The notes below the pieces were generated by a model, which did no database searches, had not been told where the DNA came from, and was given only the letters and a program-made list of their open reading frames with translations. From Psettodes erumei (taxonomy: Eukaryota; Chordata; Actinopteri; Pleuronectiformes; Psettodidae), in assembly GCA_016785225.1 (NCBI GenBank), contig JAFBJZ010000591.1, positions 282,501-346,500 on the forward strand: a DNA stretch of 64,000 nt. Direction: 5' to 3'. Position numbers and translations under genes: made by a program. Positions 11,386-24,299 of this stretch are shown here, in pieces (positions within the stretch are counted from its first letter, which is position 1; the number at the start of each line of letters is the position of its first letter).

Positions 11386-12717
11386 TCACGTTAGACCCGC
11401 CGCGCCGCGGGGGGGGGGCTCTTGCATCATGTGGTCTGAGTCCTGGACTCTGCTGCTCGGTGGGGGGGGTGGGGGTGGGGGTGGGATCCCCCCGTACCAT
11501 CGAAACTGCAAGAGATCTTTGCAGAACACGATCAGGTCTTATTCATTGCATGTGTTCTTCCTCCTTGTGGGAAAAAAATACGGTGGTGCCTACATTACCC
11601 ACGATGCAACTCCCTCCGCCAACAGCACCGGCTGCAAAAGGAACCGCACAAACCTTCTGTGCAGCTGGAAAAACGTGGACTTTGTGGATCCGGACCACGG
11701 GATGTCAGCTCGTCCGCCGATCCCTCATCCGGTAAGCGTGCTTCCGGGACCAAAGGAATCCCGAAACGCGGAATAGTCGCTTTAAGGTCCGGCGAAGATC
11801 GCGGACGGTATCTTCCGCACGCTCATTACCTCGGGGGGGGGTTCTGAGTGGTATCAGTTGCTCCAGGTCCATCAGCGCCGGTCCTCGCCTCGCTCGCTCT
11901 TTCCTGTCCTAATTGCAGGAATAGTCGTACTGCCGCTGCCCATTAGCATCGTATCCATTAGTCTGCCGCCCCCCCCCCCCAGACCACCACTCCCTGCCTT
12001 TACTACACCTCCGAGACACACACACACGTGGATGTACACACAAAGAATAACACACCAGCGAGAAAACGCTTCTTATGGACGCGTCGCCAATCCGGCTCTT
12101 ATTTTCGCCGCTCGCCTTGGAGGATGGCGGCGGGCTAACGGACCAATCCCGACGTACTTTTACGAGGGGGGTGGGGGGTGGGGGGGGGGGTTGGAAAACG
12201 ACTTATCCCGCCAACCCTCCAGGAACGTATTAAAAACCTTTCCCTTTACTTAGCAACAGTTTTTTTTACCTTTCCGAAAAACTCCCACATACGTCGTGCA
12301 AAAAGGGAAAACTGTGCGAATGCCGAGTGCTGCTCATTTTTTATTTTTGGGGGGTCAGCTTCGTTTTTTTAGCGGCGCTCAAACACCCGGGCCCTCGGCT
12401 GGTCTGACGTTTGACGGGAGACGGGAGGGCGAGAAAGGAGACCAACGAGAAGAAGCGACGAGGAGGAGGACGATGATGAGGAGGTTGATCCGGGCGTGGA
12501 GAAGGTTTGGGGGTGGGGGGTTTCACGGCATCATTATTTAATAGTCTGAGGAGGCAGATCCACACCCCCCCAATGTGGAGCAGTCAATCAGCAGCTGCCT
12601 GTGTGTGGTGGTGGTGGTGGTGTTGTTGGGGGTGTCGGCATGTTTTAAAATTTTCATCCGCTGCTGTGTATCTGTCACTCATTGCTTTGGGGCAACAGAG
12701 TGCAGGTGGATTACACA

Positions 12718-12762
<45 letters not shown>

Positions 12763-13103
12763 GTGGGGGGGTGGAGGAAAAAAAAGATGAAATATTAAAG
12801 TTGCTCTCCTTTGACCGACCTGGCATGCGCAACAAAGAGATCTCAGGGAGGTCAGGCCTTTAAAGGTCAGAGGTCGGAGGCTGGGGGGGGGGCAGGATGA
12901 GAGAGTACAGGAGTGGGGGGACTTGCCCCCCCCACGCCGATCTCCATCCGTCCTCCGAGTCCGTCCATCCTCAGCCTGCAGCCTCAGGGCAACAGCGTGT
13001 TCGTCGGACTTTTCAGCCGTCAGTTGTCGTGATCATAACAGGTGTCAATCACAGGAGATTAAGGCGGGGGTCACATGGGGGTGGAGGTGGGGGGTGAAGA
13101 AGA

Positions 13104-13136
<33 letters not shown>

Positions 13137-15222
13137 CCCCTCTGGCATGAAAGAAAGATGACTGCATGAATGATGTATTGTTACCGTTACGCACTATAAA
13201 CACAAACATGGATGGATGTGCAGGCTTCTGCGGAGAGAAGGAACGAAGAAGAAGGAGAAGAAGAAGAAGACGGTGTCCACACCGTCTTCTTCTTCAGATG
13301 TCCCAGCCGAAACCAGCTGAGGGCTGTTTTGTTTTCGTGAAGGAACTCATTCGTCCACTCGAGCGAACCGAAGCGTTGATTTGAAGCGACTGGGGGAAAC
13401 TCGCAGAACTTTACGGATGACGGGTGGATGGTAAAACAAGTTGGCGTGCGGGCGGAGAAGAAATCTAACAAAGAACAAACTGGGGGGGGGGGCAGATAGA
13501 GGCGATCAAGCGGACTCTGCCACCACGCTTTGATACGGTGTTAGAGTCGGTGCCGACATGCCAAGACTTGTCAACGGCATCACGGAATCCGGAGCCAAGC
13601 CAGATGATCTCCCAAATCTGATCCGGAACCGGACCCTCTTCTGGACCCGTGGACCAGGGTTCTGCTACTAACTCCTACAGGTAGAGTCGACCATGTAGAG
13701 TCAGAGTTCAGTGACACAGATCCAAACAGATCTCCAGATAAAGGTTCTGTTTATTTCGTTCATTTGCATAACGAAACACAACGGTGGGGTTGTCAGGAAT
13801 TTGTTGGCAAAGGGTTCTGGTCCCAGTGGGAACCCTCTGATGTGTAAATCTGCATCAGGATCCAGATCCAGAACTTGGCAGCTCTGGGAAAATTTTTTCT
13901 GCTGTGGCAGAGGCCGTTCCTGGTTCTTGTTTTTTTGTTTGTCCTCAGGTGTGCTGAGGTTTGTTTGCACTGTGCCTGTTTCTGGTTTGCTGCAAACCAA
14001 ATTTTCAACGGAACCGAGGAGGTCGTGTCGCTAACTGGAAAAACGTGACAGTCCGGGTCGGGTCTGGGTTGAATTGAGCCCCTTCAGCTTAAACAATTAA
14101 ACACACAGGTTTCGTATTTTTATACCAACTGCCGTGGGAACAACATCGAGGAACGTGCTCACGGGCGTTTGGGCTTTTGTTCCGGCGACCCACAGCTGGC
14201 CAGCTTCAACCAGAACCACAAAACAATTCATTGGGTCGACCTCTGAAAAAACAAAAGGAACCAGTGTCAGACAGACGATTCCCGGAGCTCACAGTGACGC
14301 CTAGTGGCCGCAGTGACTATGACACGGCTTCAAAGGAGGAGGTCCAACGTAAACCTCGTCACCATGGCGATGAAGTACCTCTACCCGTAAACCGAAAACC
14401 ACAATATTTTCCTAAAACAATCACCATTTATCAGAGCCGGTTCACCAAATAAAACTCTCTGTTCCTTGTTCTTTACCAAGTCATTAAAAACAGAAACAGA
14501 CGTTTGCATGAGCCACCACCTGCGTCAATCAAAAACACAAAACAAAAAGAGCCAGGCGAGAGAAGCGATGAGTCATGTTAAAGTGTGTGTCATGTATTTT
14601 TTCGGTCATGATGTCAACTGTTAGGGAACCGTGTTCGCTTCGTGTTCGTGTTTTTTATTTTTTCCCGGGAATATAATCCAAACACATAAAAATGTTGAGG
14701 TATTCAATATTATCTTTGATAGTTTGCTAATCCAAAATGCCATTATTCAGACACACAAACTGGAAATGTAGTATATAAAAGTATATCTGGTATGACACGC
14801 AGTACTTTTTTTGGCACAGAGTGAATCGATCGGCTGCAGAAGTGAAGTGGAGCTTCTGTACATCTTACAGTGTTGGATCGTGTTGTTTTTTTTCCTGTTT
14901 GTTTGTTTGTTTTGTTTTGTTTACAGAAGGTACAACAACCCAAAGGTCCGCCTCTTCATGTGCGACCCCCGGGGGCTGTTTCCACCGTCCGCCTGCTGTT
15001 CCCCATAAATGGCGAGAGAGCGAGAGACAAAGCGTTAAAGCAGAAGAAAAACAACTTGTTTATCAGGCGACAGTTACAGGACCAGCACCACCCACCTGCT
15101 CCGGGAACGCGCCCCCACCCGATTTCAAAACATTAAAAAAAACAACTTTTTTTAACCTATTAACTGTCTCCAATTACGAAAGGTCTCCAAATTACCAGTT
15201 ATTACTGCGTCTTAATATTTTG

Positions 15223-15242
15223 TACACCTGTTAGCAGGTGTA
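15223..15242. promoter_or_regulatory. inverted E-box pair TACACCTG-TTAG-CAGGTGTA
   Basis: Perfect 8-base arms with a 4-base spacer, a further member of the CACCTG/CAGGTG inverted pairs seen in the first 4 kb. Confidence 0.3.
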
Positions 15243-15461
15243 TGGAAAACACACAGGTGTGAGAAAATGATATTTCAATCTGAAATGAAATTAAATTTTA
15301 AAATCTGTAAAAATATATATTTTTTTGGTAATCTCTCTCTCCGTCTCATTCTGGTTTGAAATCAATACAGACTGAAAGATAAAAACCGAATGATGAACTC
15401 CAAGCGACAAGCTAAGTGCTGTAAATTGATTGTTTGCCTTGCCGTGCCACAGTGTATGTAA

Positions 15462-15504
<43 letters not shown>

Positions 15505-16229
15505 CCCCACGGGGAGTGTGTGCTCTGTGATCCAGGTAATGCAGAGCAGCAGAACAAACGAGAGGCGACCGCTCTCCATCCATCTTCCCCTTGTTCGTCC
15601 CGTCCTCTTTTTATTGATCGATGGGGAGCGACGCTGGGTCGGTGTCGTGACAACCCCGGTGACAAGGCTCTGGGGGGGGGCGTCCCACAGCAAGAACAGA
15701 AGGAGAGAGGGTGAGAGAGAGAGAGAGATAAATGCTTGTCCTCTGAAGGCAAATTTCGCATGAGATCGATTTATTGGAATGAAACCGCCGCGATCAGTTT
15801 GGATAAACTGGAGTTCAAGTTCGCTGACACGTGCAAATCTGCGCCGCCGAGCGCTAACCCGGCTAACGCTACTAAAGCTAGAGAAACAGAACTTCTCGAC
15901 CCGTTGGCGGTCGCTATTTTAGCCGATTTGAATGGCGAATGTCGCCGCGTCCCTTTTTGGTTTTCCTTTTCGGGTAATAATGATTTGTTACCGACACGTT
16001 GTCGAAGGAGATGATGGAAACCAGATGATAATCTGCATCTTTAATTGCTTTCTTGTTTGTTGTTTTTCTTTCTTGTGGGGGTGGGGGGGTGGGGTCCGAT
16101 TGGATTCAAACTACCAACCCCATTATTCATCTCCGTCTGCACGACACCTCAGAGGTTTGAGTCGGGAATCACTGCAGACGTTTCCCGTTCGCGCGGTCGA
16201 TTAGCGGTCGCATGCAATCTGCAGCCGAC

Positions 16230-16435
16230 CTCTTAGCGCCGGGCGCCCTTTATCGGCATTCCCCTCAAAAGCAGCATGGGATTATGGGGGCTGACATTCG
16301 GAGCGGTCGGCTATTACGCCGATAATTAGTAACACTGCGCTGATTCAAATGATCCGTCATGGCGCTGCCTCGCAAGACGGAGCTGGCGATTTATCATCGT
16401 GTGCGGCGCCGGCCGAAAAACACGGTGCTTAAACG
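16230..16435. promoter_or_regulatory. enhancer-like block
   Basis: Non-repetitive sequence containing CTTTATCGGC, ATTACGCCGATAATTAG, GATTCAAATGATCC and GCGATTTATCATCG. It ends just before a TG array at 16452. There is no protein similarity. It is called a candidate conserved element from motif density and sequence complexity only. Confidence 0.3.
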
Positions 16436-16449
16436 GTGGGTGAGATGAG

Positions 16450-16499
<50 letters not shown>

Positions 16500-17210
16500 A
16501 AGACACCTGGTCAACAATGGGGACAAGAACAAACACGAACGTCAAACAAAAAATGGCCAACAACTAAAACTTGACAGAGGACAAAGGAAGATTCTTTAAA
16601 ACTGTGGCTGTAACCACACCCCTCTGTGATGTCACAGTGCACCGGGGTACACCCCCACATCACGGGGGCAAAATTTAACCCATTGGGTTTCGGCAAAAAC
16701 AAGATTTCAGTGGACGTTAATGCGTTCTTTAAGGTTCTTCAAACGTTATACTGTTTTCTCACTCTTAAATTAGTTGTTTTTAAATATTCCAACACGCAAA
16801 AACGACTAAAATATGAAAGTAAAATTATCAATAAGTATCAAAGTAAATTTTAAATTTGGAATCTTTTTAAAGGTAATAATTGATTAATTACAGTATTTCA
16901 GACGACGCACAGCAAAGAGAGATTTGCTTCTATAGGATCCGTTTATGTCAATGTGCTGCTGTGGGAACAAAAATAAGAGTTAATCATTGAGCGTCGCAAA
17001 CACACGACCTGGGACGGGCTCCGCCTCAGCCGGGCGCCGCCGGACACCCGGGCGGGGGGGCGTCGCGTCAATAACACGATGGCGGCGGCCGGGAGGTTTG
17101 TCCGAGAGCGGCGGGACGGAGACAGATGTGGCTGCTGCCTGCTATAGATCCACGCTGCATTATCTGCCAGGCCTCAGGCCAAACGACAGCCACTCAGGGC
17201 ACAATGGGAA

Positions 17211-17250
<40 letters not shown>

Positions 17251-18063
17251 ACAAACACTTATTTTGCAAGTAACTATTGATTAATGGGGTTAAAATATTA
17301 CAGGTACAGTATTAAGTTCATAAAAAGGGGATCCGGAAAATTACGTTATTCAAAACGCAGTAATAAGCATCTGGACTCACACACACACACACACACACGT
17401 ACAGAAAGAAGCCAACACCTTTTTAAATCTCCCGGCAGTTGCCTGGTCATCCGATACACAAACACACACACACCTGAATTGACTCACACACACACACACA
17501 CACTCATTAGAAACAAAAGTCTCGTCTGCAGCGCCACGCGCCGCACAAAGCCGTTTGAACACAATGACAGACGGGGGAAGAAAGGATCTCACTTCTTCCA
17601 GCAGCTCGCCCACGCAACGCAAGAACAACCTTTTGTTGAAATTCAAAGAGACGAAGCGATTTGATGGAAGATGACGGGTTAACGGAAAAAAAAAACGTGT
17701 TACACGTGAACACCTGAACCTGAATGGGATCGCTCCCGGCGTTTCGGGGGGGGGGGGTTACGAACTGTTAACGGCTGCTCAGATTAATATGCGTGTTTTG
17801 ACGAATACGCTGCAACAACAAACTGTTACCACGTAAGCTTGTCATTTGGTGACACACCTCCACAACTTCTAAAACTAAATCAAACGCATGAAGAAATCCT
17901 TTGTGTGCGTTCACTGCAGGCTGCAAACTTTACATATAGATCTAAAGATGGAGACAAACATCTTCACACGTCATTAAAAGATAAGAGCACGTTTTGCAGG
18001 TATGTCGTGCAAATACACAGTATATAAACATTTAGTTGGTGTAGTCTGACTGTGCACTGCCTG

Positions 18064-18113
<50 letters not shown>

Positions 18114-18489
18114 GAACCCCGCTCTAAGAGGTCCAGACATGGACGGGTGGTACCATGGCCGACCCCCCAGTGCTGGACACTTGTAGAGCAGCGCGCTGGC
18201 CTGCAGGTCCTATTGTTCTGCTCCCATCAGCCCCATTGGGGACCGGGCTGTGGTAGGGGGTGGGATGGGGGGGTTCAAAGGTCAGTATGGTCTTTGAAAA
18301 GGGCAGACCTTGTTTTCCAGATGACCCCCAATTAAATACTCCCCCCCCCCAAACACACATTCCCCCAGCTGACCCGACAAGATGAAATGTGTTATTACTG
18401 GTGAATTTATACGCAGACGATGTTCCTGTTTACTTCTGTACACAGTGAACACAGCAGTCGTAACTCTTTAAAAAGCAGCACTTCACACA

Positions 18490-18553
<64 letters not shown>

Positions 18554-19500
18554 ATCATGTGTTGTGCCTGGAGGAAGAAGTGAGGAGAGGGGCCGGAAAT
18601 GGAGGAGAAGAGATATATACGACAGTATCTATAAAACAACACTCAGTCATCACCCCCCCCACCACCACCACCATCACTCAACCCCCATTTCATCCCCTCG
18701 GGGGGGGGGGTTCAGAGCCCCCCCCGGTCTGCTTTCTTTCCCTTAATCCTCCCTCTGATCTCTGAGCTTCACCATCATGTTGCTGTTTAATCCTCCCTGA
18801 GTCCTGACGACAATCAGCCAATGAAGGCGCTGGAATTTCACTCATCTCACTTATGTATTAGGAACTAAACTAACTATTATTAACTAATATCAATTAATAA
18901 TATTAATATTAGTCTATGTGTCCTGGCCTGTCCTGGTTCAAGCTGACCAATCAGAAGACCGGACGTGTTTGTCGTGAGCAACGCGGCAAAGGTCGGCGTT
19001 CGTTTGGCCCGTGGAAGGAGCCTGTTGAACGTGAGAATGTGTAATGAATGAGAGGCATTCATTATAGATCGCACACATCATTTATTCATCTGTCTGTGTG
19101 TGTGTGTGTGTGTTTAAACACATTCTTTCACATCTGTAAACGTGCTGCATCACCGGACGGTCACCTGCTGTTAGGTATATGCAGCGTTGGCGTGTTTGCG
19201 CGGGAACTAGATAACCTGTTGCAGGTAAATCACGGTTCGCGTTGTTGTTTTTTTCCCCGAGATGACAATTTTTAAGAGCAGTTTCCTCAAACGGCGAGTA
19301 TCCCCGGTATCGGCGAAACACGCCGCTAATGCAACCGCGGCGTCCGTCGGATCCCTGAAGGAGAGTACCGTCAGGTGCAGGAGGAGGTCTGTAACTTTCT
19401 GTGCGCTCCTTTTCCTGCCATTTTTCTCCCCGCTCGTCTTAATGGCCCCTAAAACGCTGATACCAGCGAAACGCATTAATGCTCCTGTGAGTGAGACAGC

Positions 19501-19650
19501 TTGATGAGCGCTGAGTGCCGTTGATCTATGGATCAAATCTCGAGGAGTCTCTCGCCAGGACGGCGGGCGGGCTGGTAATTTGTCGTGTTTTGACATGTCC
19601 AGATATTGACGCGGTGCATTATGCCCGTGCACTTCATTTCAGCTGAGCAC
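19501..19650. repeat. twin noncoding element, copy 1
   Basis: The core 19574-19627 begins GGTAATTTG, contains GTTTTGACATG and CAGATAT and ends GGTGCATTA. It matches copy 2 (core 20017-20071) at about 40 of roughly 50 aligned positions by eye. A flanking CGCTGAGTG (19509-19517) is also shared. A small perfect inverted repeat, TTGATC-TATG-GATCAA, lies at 19521-19536. The offset to copy 2 is 443 bases in the core and 429 in the flank, so the copies are colinear with small insertions or deletions. Confidence 0.65.
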
Positions 19651-19924
19651 ACCGGGGAATAGGAGTAGACAAAACAACAAAAAAAATTGTTTTGGTCCAC
19701 AGCATTAGCACGTTAGCATGCTAATATATGCTAATAACACCTGGTCTGAGCCTGTGTCCACTGAGGTGCAGGTTAGTTCCCCCTTTAGGACGAAGGTCGT
19801 CCTCATGATCCAGACGTACGGCGACCGCGATACAGAACCGGCAGTCTGACTTGTTGAACCCGTTGAACCCGGCGAATGGAGCGGTTCGGGACAAGAGACC
19901 GGCGGCGACTTAGAGCTCAGCGAG

Positions 19925-20080
19925 GCGGACGACTAAACGCTGAGTGACGGGAGCCGACGAGCGCCGAGAGCGGATGTTATGCTCTTGAAGTGAAGTCGGG
20001 GGCTCTGAGACGGGACGGTAATTTGCTGCGTTTTGACATGACAGATATCGATAGAAGGTGCATTACGCTCCAGATACACA
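19925..20080. repeat. twin noncoding element, copy 2
   Basis: Second copy of the element at 19501-19650. It shares CGCTGAGTG (19938-19946), GGTAATTTG (20017), GTTTTGACATG, CAGATAT and GGTGCATTA in the same order. The two copies differ by scattered substitutions and a few small gaps, which suggests an old tandem duplication. There is no coding frame common to both. Confidence 0.65.
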
Positions 20081-20924
20081 TGAGAGTTAAATCGACAGAA
20101 AATTGACGGTGAACAAGAAGGTTTGAGAAACTCAGAGTAATTCATTTGAATCCCTGTTTTTTCCTGAAATGAAAAAGGTTGGAAGTTCTCCCGGGACATT
20201 TTGTACATATTTTTATGAAAAGGAAGGTCAATTATTCTCAGGACGACAGAGAGTCACGTGTTTGGTTGCGCACTGTTGTGGCTGTTTGTCAGGATTGTTT
20301 TTCCTGGACGTCGCATTTTTTTTTCCTCCCATGAATTCCCCCTCGCTTCATCGTCTTCCTCGGATCTTTAATTTAAGGCCAACGCGGGGGTTCTGGCTTC
20401 GGAACCACAGCCCGGCGTGGGGTTCGCCATTCAGGCACGGCAGCTGCCGGTGACAACAACTAGTAACAGGAGAGCGTTCGAGGGCCGACCCTCCGGCTCA
20501 TGTGCCATATGTTCTCCCGTGGCTCCAGGTAAAGCTTAACCGGAGCGGCTTCTTATTTCCAACTCGCCGTTTTCCTGTGTTGGGGGCGGGGGGGTCCAAA
20601 TGTGGAGAAACGTCCCGCACCTAGACAACAAATGAAAGGATGCTGAATTTGTAATTTTGGCCTTTCATAGATGAAATTGTCTATATCATGATTATTACCC
20701 CCCGCAGAGGAGGTTGTACTAAAATATCCCAAACTGATCCAGAACCGGATTGAGTCAGGTCCAATATGTTTTGTAATTACCGACAAACCATAGATGACAA
20801 AGATCCGATTGCGCGAATTGACAAGTTTTGGAGAGTTACGCAAAACAGAAAAACGTGAAGTGCAACGTAATCCCTCACAGCAAGACGGTGACAGAGGCAG
20901 TAAAGCTGTCACGCAAGCGATCAA

Positions 20925-21120
20925 TACCTTCCTCTGTTCAATGATGAGCCTTCCATTATCGCCATAACGGTCCTCATCACCATAACAACCCATCAGCATC
21001 CTCCTGCGATCAATGCGACTCCTTCCACGGAGCTTCCCCTCAACGCCGCTGTCCATTCAATTAATAATTCAGACATTTGATTGGCAGATGAGGATCAATT
21101 AACCAATTAAAGGGTCTTGC
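20925..21120. promoter_or_regulatory. enhancer-like block
   Basis: It contains TTCAATGATGAGCC, CCATTATCGCCATAAC, TTCAATTAATAATTCAG, ATTTGATTGGCAGATG and ATCAATTAACCAATTAAAGG. That is five or more TAAT/ATTA cores and a reverse CCAAT box in under 200 bases, without simple repeats. It is a strong candidate for a conserved noncoding element, not verified by alignment. Confidence 0.4.
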
Positions 21121-21949
21121 GTGGCGTTCGGCTCGAGTCCCGTTCCTCCGTGGAAACCAGCAGAGGCCCGGGCGGCTCTTTTGACGGACGTGCCGTCTCA
21201 CTGTCCGTCACGGCTGTCACCTCAGGGCACAAGCCGACCGGTCCGGCTGATCAGAACTCCACCAGCCCACCCGCCATTTCGCATTCACTGTAATTGTGAG
21301 GTGGACACTGCCCCCACCCCCCCACCACCACCCCCCCAGGGTTGTGAGCAAACAACTCCCAGTTTCTTCTCACCCTCCTTTGTTCGAGCACCGCTCAACA
21401 CGCTCTTCTGTTGTTGTTTTTTTGTGACAACTCCGGCGGCAGCGGTCAACAAATACTACGAAGTACAAAATACCCAGGTGGAGTGGTCCTCCGCCCAAAG
21501 TTCTACTTCAGAGGTCAGAAGTGTGGCGAAGTTCTCCTCCATCAGTGCTTCGTTAGGAAGGTGCTAATGACGCGAGGAGGAACCTGGCGATGATCAGACG
21601 GTGAGTATGAAAGGTTCTGCTAAGGAGATCTTTTTACTGGAACCACCAGGATCAGTGGGATCAGTGGGTTCCCTCAAACTGAATCCACGTGAATCTTTAA
21701 CGCCCCAGATAACTTTCTGACAACTTGCCCCCCCCCCCATGACTCAACCTGTGTTAGCATGCTAAGGGCTGGGCAGCCTGTTAGCGACATTGTAAGAACT
21801 ATCGCTGCACTTGGTCGACATACATCCGACTGAGCTTCTGGTCATGGCGATATTTTGCAAAGACGTGAAGAAAGTTTCCGATTCAACCCCCCCACCACCA
21901 CCACCACCCTCTACCGTCCTCCACCCCCCGCACCATCTACCTTGCAGTG

Positions 21950-22070
21950 GATGTCATTAAATATTCACGGCTCCATTCTGGGCTAATTGTCCTCAACGTA
22001 GCAGAGAGCAGTGGAATGAAATTAACCCATTAGCCGAGAGCCGCTTTCATCGGAGCACCAGGAAGTGTGT
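21950..22070. promoter_or_regulatory. enhancer-like block
   Basis: It includes TGTCATTAAATATTCACGG, GGGCTAATTGTCC, GGAATGAAATTAACCC and CATTAGCCGAG. This is complex sequence between a C-rich tract and a short TG/TTTG tract, and is a candidate conserved element only. Confidence 0.35.
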
Positions 22071-22537
22071 GCGTTTGTTTGTGTGTTTGTTTGTGTGTGT
22101 GTGTGGCGCTCGTGCGCCCAACATACAGTAAAACATGCTAAACAGATGCATCGCATGCAGCGTCATCCTTCGTGCGTTTGCTTGTTTGTTTATTTCTTCT
22201 GTTATGTGATTCACATAAAATAAAATTAACTAATATGCCTTTAACTATGCGCAACAACCTCTAATCTATAATCTCTAATCCAGTAATTAATGCTTTGCAA
22301 AGGGAAGGTGATGTGGAACTCCGGTAAAATGTGCTTGGTAATAAAAACTTAACTGTGATTTGCTTCAGAAATTTTATATCATTTAATGTAAATGTTATAA
22401 ATTAAGGATATAAATTAGTTTCTGTTCAGCATTTGGATTTTTTAAAACAAAGATCTGTTTCCTCATCTCCTTCCCTCCTTCCTCCTTCCTCATTCTTTGA
22501 GATTCTCACTTTGCTTATTCCTCTTAAAAATGTTGAG

Positions 22538-22564
22538 TTTCCTTCCTTCCTTCCTTCCTTCCTT
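22538..22564. repeat. (TTCC)n microsatellite
   Basis: Six to seven perfect CCTT/TTCC units followed by a related pyrimidine tract to about 22580. Confidence 0.95.
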
Positions 22565-22974
22565 TTTTCTTTCCTTCCTCCTCGGTCACCGTGAGCGCCT
22601 CTCGCGGCTCGGGTCAATACTGATCTATTGAATGTATTGACAGGGTAAAGTGGTCCTACTTAACAGCGCCACAGCGTCCCCGCTCTCATGATGGTCTCCA
22701 GAGGACGAGCGAGGACGAGCGAGGACGGGGTTGGGGGGTTATGACTATGATTCATTCAGGCCGAATTAAAAGCAATGCCATATGATGACAAAACAAGGCA
22801 GTGATGTCAGTTATAACAAAATAAATTTAAATCCAAATTACAAACATTTATAAAATGTGATTTAAACAGATTTCGTACACGAGGAAAATCTCTGCAGTTT
22901 TAAATTTTAAATGAAAAAAAGAGCAGAAGCGAAACAAAGGGCAGGATTGGCGGCTCGAAGATGAAGATGAAGAT

Positions 22975-23310
22975 GAACTTCCCCTGCCTCTGGGACCGAG
23001 CCGCTACCTGTCGGCTAATTAAGACGCCGCCTCATTTGTGCCTCATTAGCGCTAATTTCTCTTCCCCTCCCTCCTTTGTTTGTTTCTCTCTTCCCCTCTC
23101 GTTCTCAAAAAAAAAAAAAAAAAAATCCACCTCCTCCATTTGTTTGTTTTCCGTGTTCCACTGTATCCGTTGCGGTTGGAGAAATTAAATTTGATAAACG
23201 AGTCGATCTTTAAATATTAATTATGTATTAATTACATTCGCACAGGCAAAACAAACCTCGCTTAATGATTTATGAGGATCGGTCCCACTTTACTCCAGAT
23301 TTCATTGTCC
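22975..23310. promoter_or_regulatory. two enhancer-like blocks around a poly(A) run
   Basis: The left block (22995-23075) has GGCTAATTAAGACG, CCTCATTTGTG and CTCATTAGCGCTAATTTC. The right block (23185-23310) has TTAAATATTAATTATG, ATTAATTACATTCG, GCTTAATGATTTATGAGG and GTCCAATGAGAG. They are separated by a pyrimidine tract and a 19-base A run at 23107-23125. Confidence 0.35.
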
Positions 23311-23999
23311 AATGAGAGTCGGGAGAGAGGAGGGAAATGGAAGCGCCGGCAAATTAAAACAATGAGGCTGAACGTGATCAGAGAGAGACTGCGTGTGCGT
23401 CTGTGTTTGTTTGTGGGTCTGCGTGTGTCTGCGTGTGTGTGTGTGCTTTCAGGCGACAGAGGATCTTTGAAAATCGAGACGAGCGTTTGAAAGGGAAAAC
23501 GTCGGACACGAAGGACGTGAGGGAAGGAAAGAAGGAGACGAGGATGACGAGGTTAAACTCGTCGCCAACTTCTCGACCCGTTCGACCTTTGACCCCCTCG
23601 GCCCCCGTCGTCTTCGGTTACATCCCACGTGACGCCCGTCTGACCTTCAGCTCGCCGGGTTCTCTCCTTTCTGAGATCTACTCTGTTGTATTCCGCTAAT
23701 TTACACACAAAATATTGCAGTATTTCAGTATCTGGAAGAGTACTACAGTTTGTATATTTATCTTTTGTGCTCAGAGGAACTTTACTTTAGTGTTGTTAAT
23801 GCCTCCAACCAGCGTTTATGAATGTTGCCATGACGATGTAGGTCCGGTACGCCGAACAGACAGGACGAGCATTCGAATGTAGTATTAGTACATAATAGTA
23901 TAAGTATAATATATACACATTGTACTGTGGTCGTTTACTATGGAGTGACTTGACGTGGCTAATCAGAGTACAGAGAAGTCTGCGGGTTTTAAAGTACAA

Positions 24000-24021
24000 A
24001 TACTTCCAAATATTGTGTACG

Positions 24022-24060
<39 letters not shown>

Positions 24061-24172
24061 ATACTTGTGAGCTGATGCTCATTTGCTGACTCACGTACAC
24101 ACACACACACACACCTCTCTCTTACTCACACTTATCACCTGTTCCCCTGATAGTTGTCTGTCTCTTGGGCAA

Positions 24173-24212
<40 letters not shown>

Positions 24213-24262
24213 AGCCTCCCAAATCTAATAAATATTTCAGAGGCGGAAAGTTTAGTAAACAA

Positions 24263-24299
<37 letters not shown>

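Larger units (their letters stand above)
10936..19000. other. intergenic stretch, no gene seen
   Basis: Open frames are short and mostly repeat-driven. Microsatellites lie at about 12718-12756 (TG), 13107-13134 (CA), 15463-15502 (TG), 16452-16497 (TG), 17214-17245 (CA), 18066-18109 (TG) and 18484-18552 (CACG then CA). A GAA-type purine run lies at 13245-13270. Two enhancer-like blocks, 11275-11385 and 16230-16435, are listed separately. A near-perfect DR1 (AGGTCAGAGGTCG) starts at 12864. Confidence 0.6.
18985..24000. other. microsatellite-poor intergenic stretch with enhancer-like blocks
   Basis: Apart from short TG runs near 19095 and 22080, long dinucleotide arrays are absent for about 5 kb. 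The stretch holds the twin elements, candidate enhancers at 20925-21120, 21950-22070, 22975-23075 and 23185-23310, and a TTCC array at 22538-22564. No protein gene is recognised. Confidence 0.55.

Noticed and set aside
14294..14307. Possible third CTCF site (GTGACGCCTAGTGG, minus orientation)
   Set aside because: Two mismatches to the 14-base core are too many to call without binding data.
20553..21056. Minus-strand frame of 167 codons
   Set aside because: No domain, start context or splice support. It runs through a TAAT-rich block that reads better as regulatory DNA.
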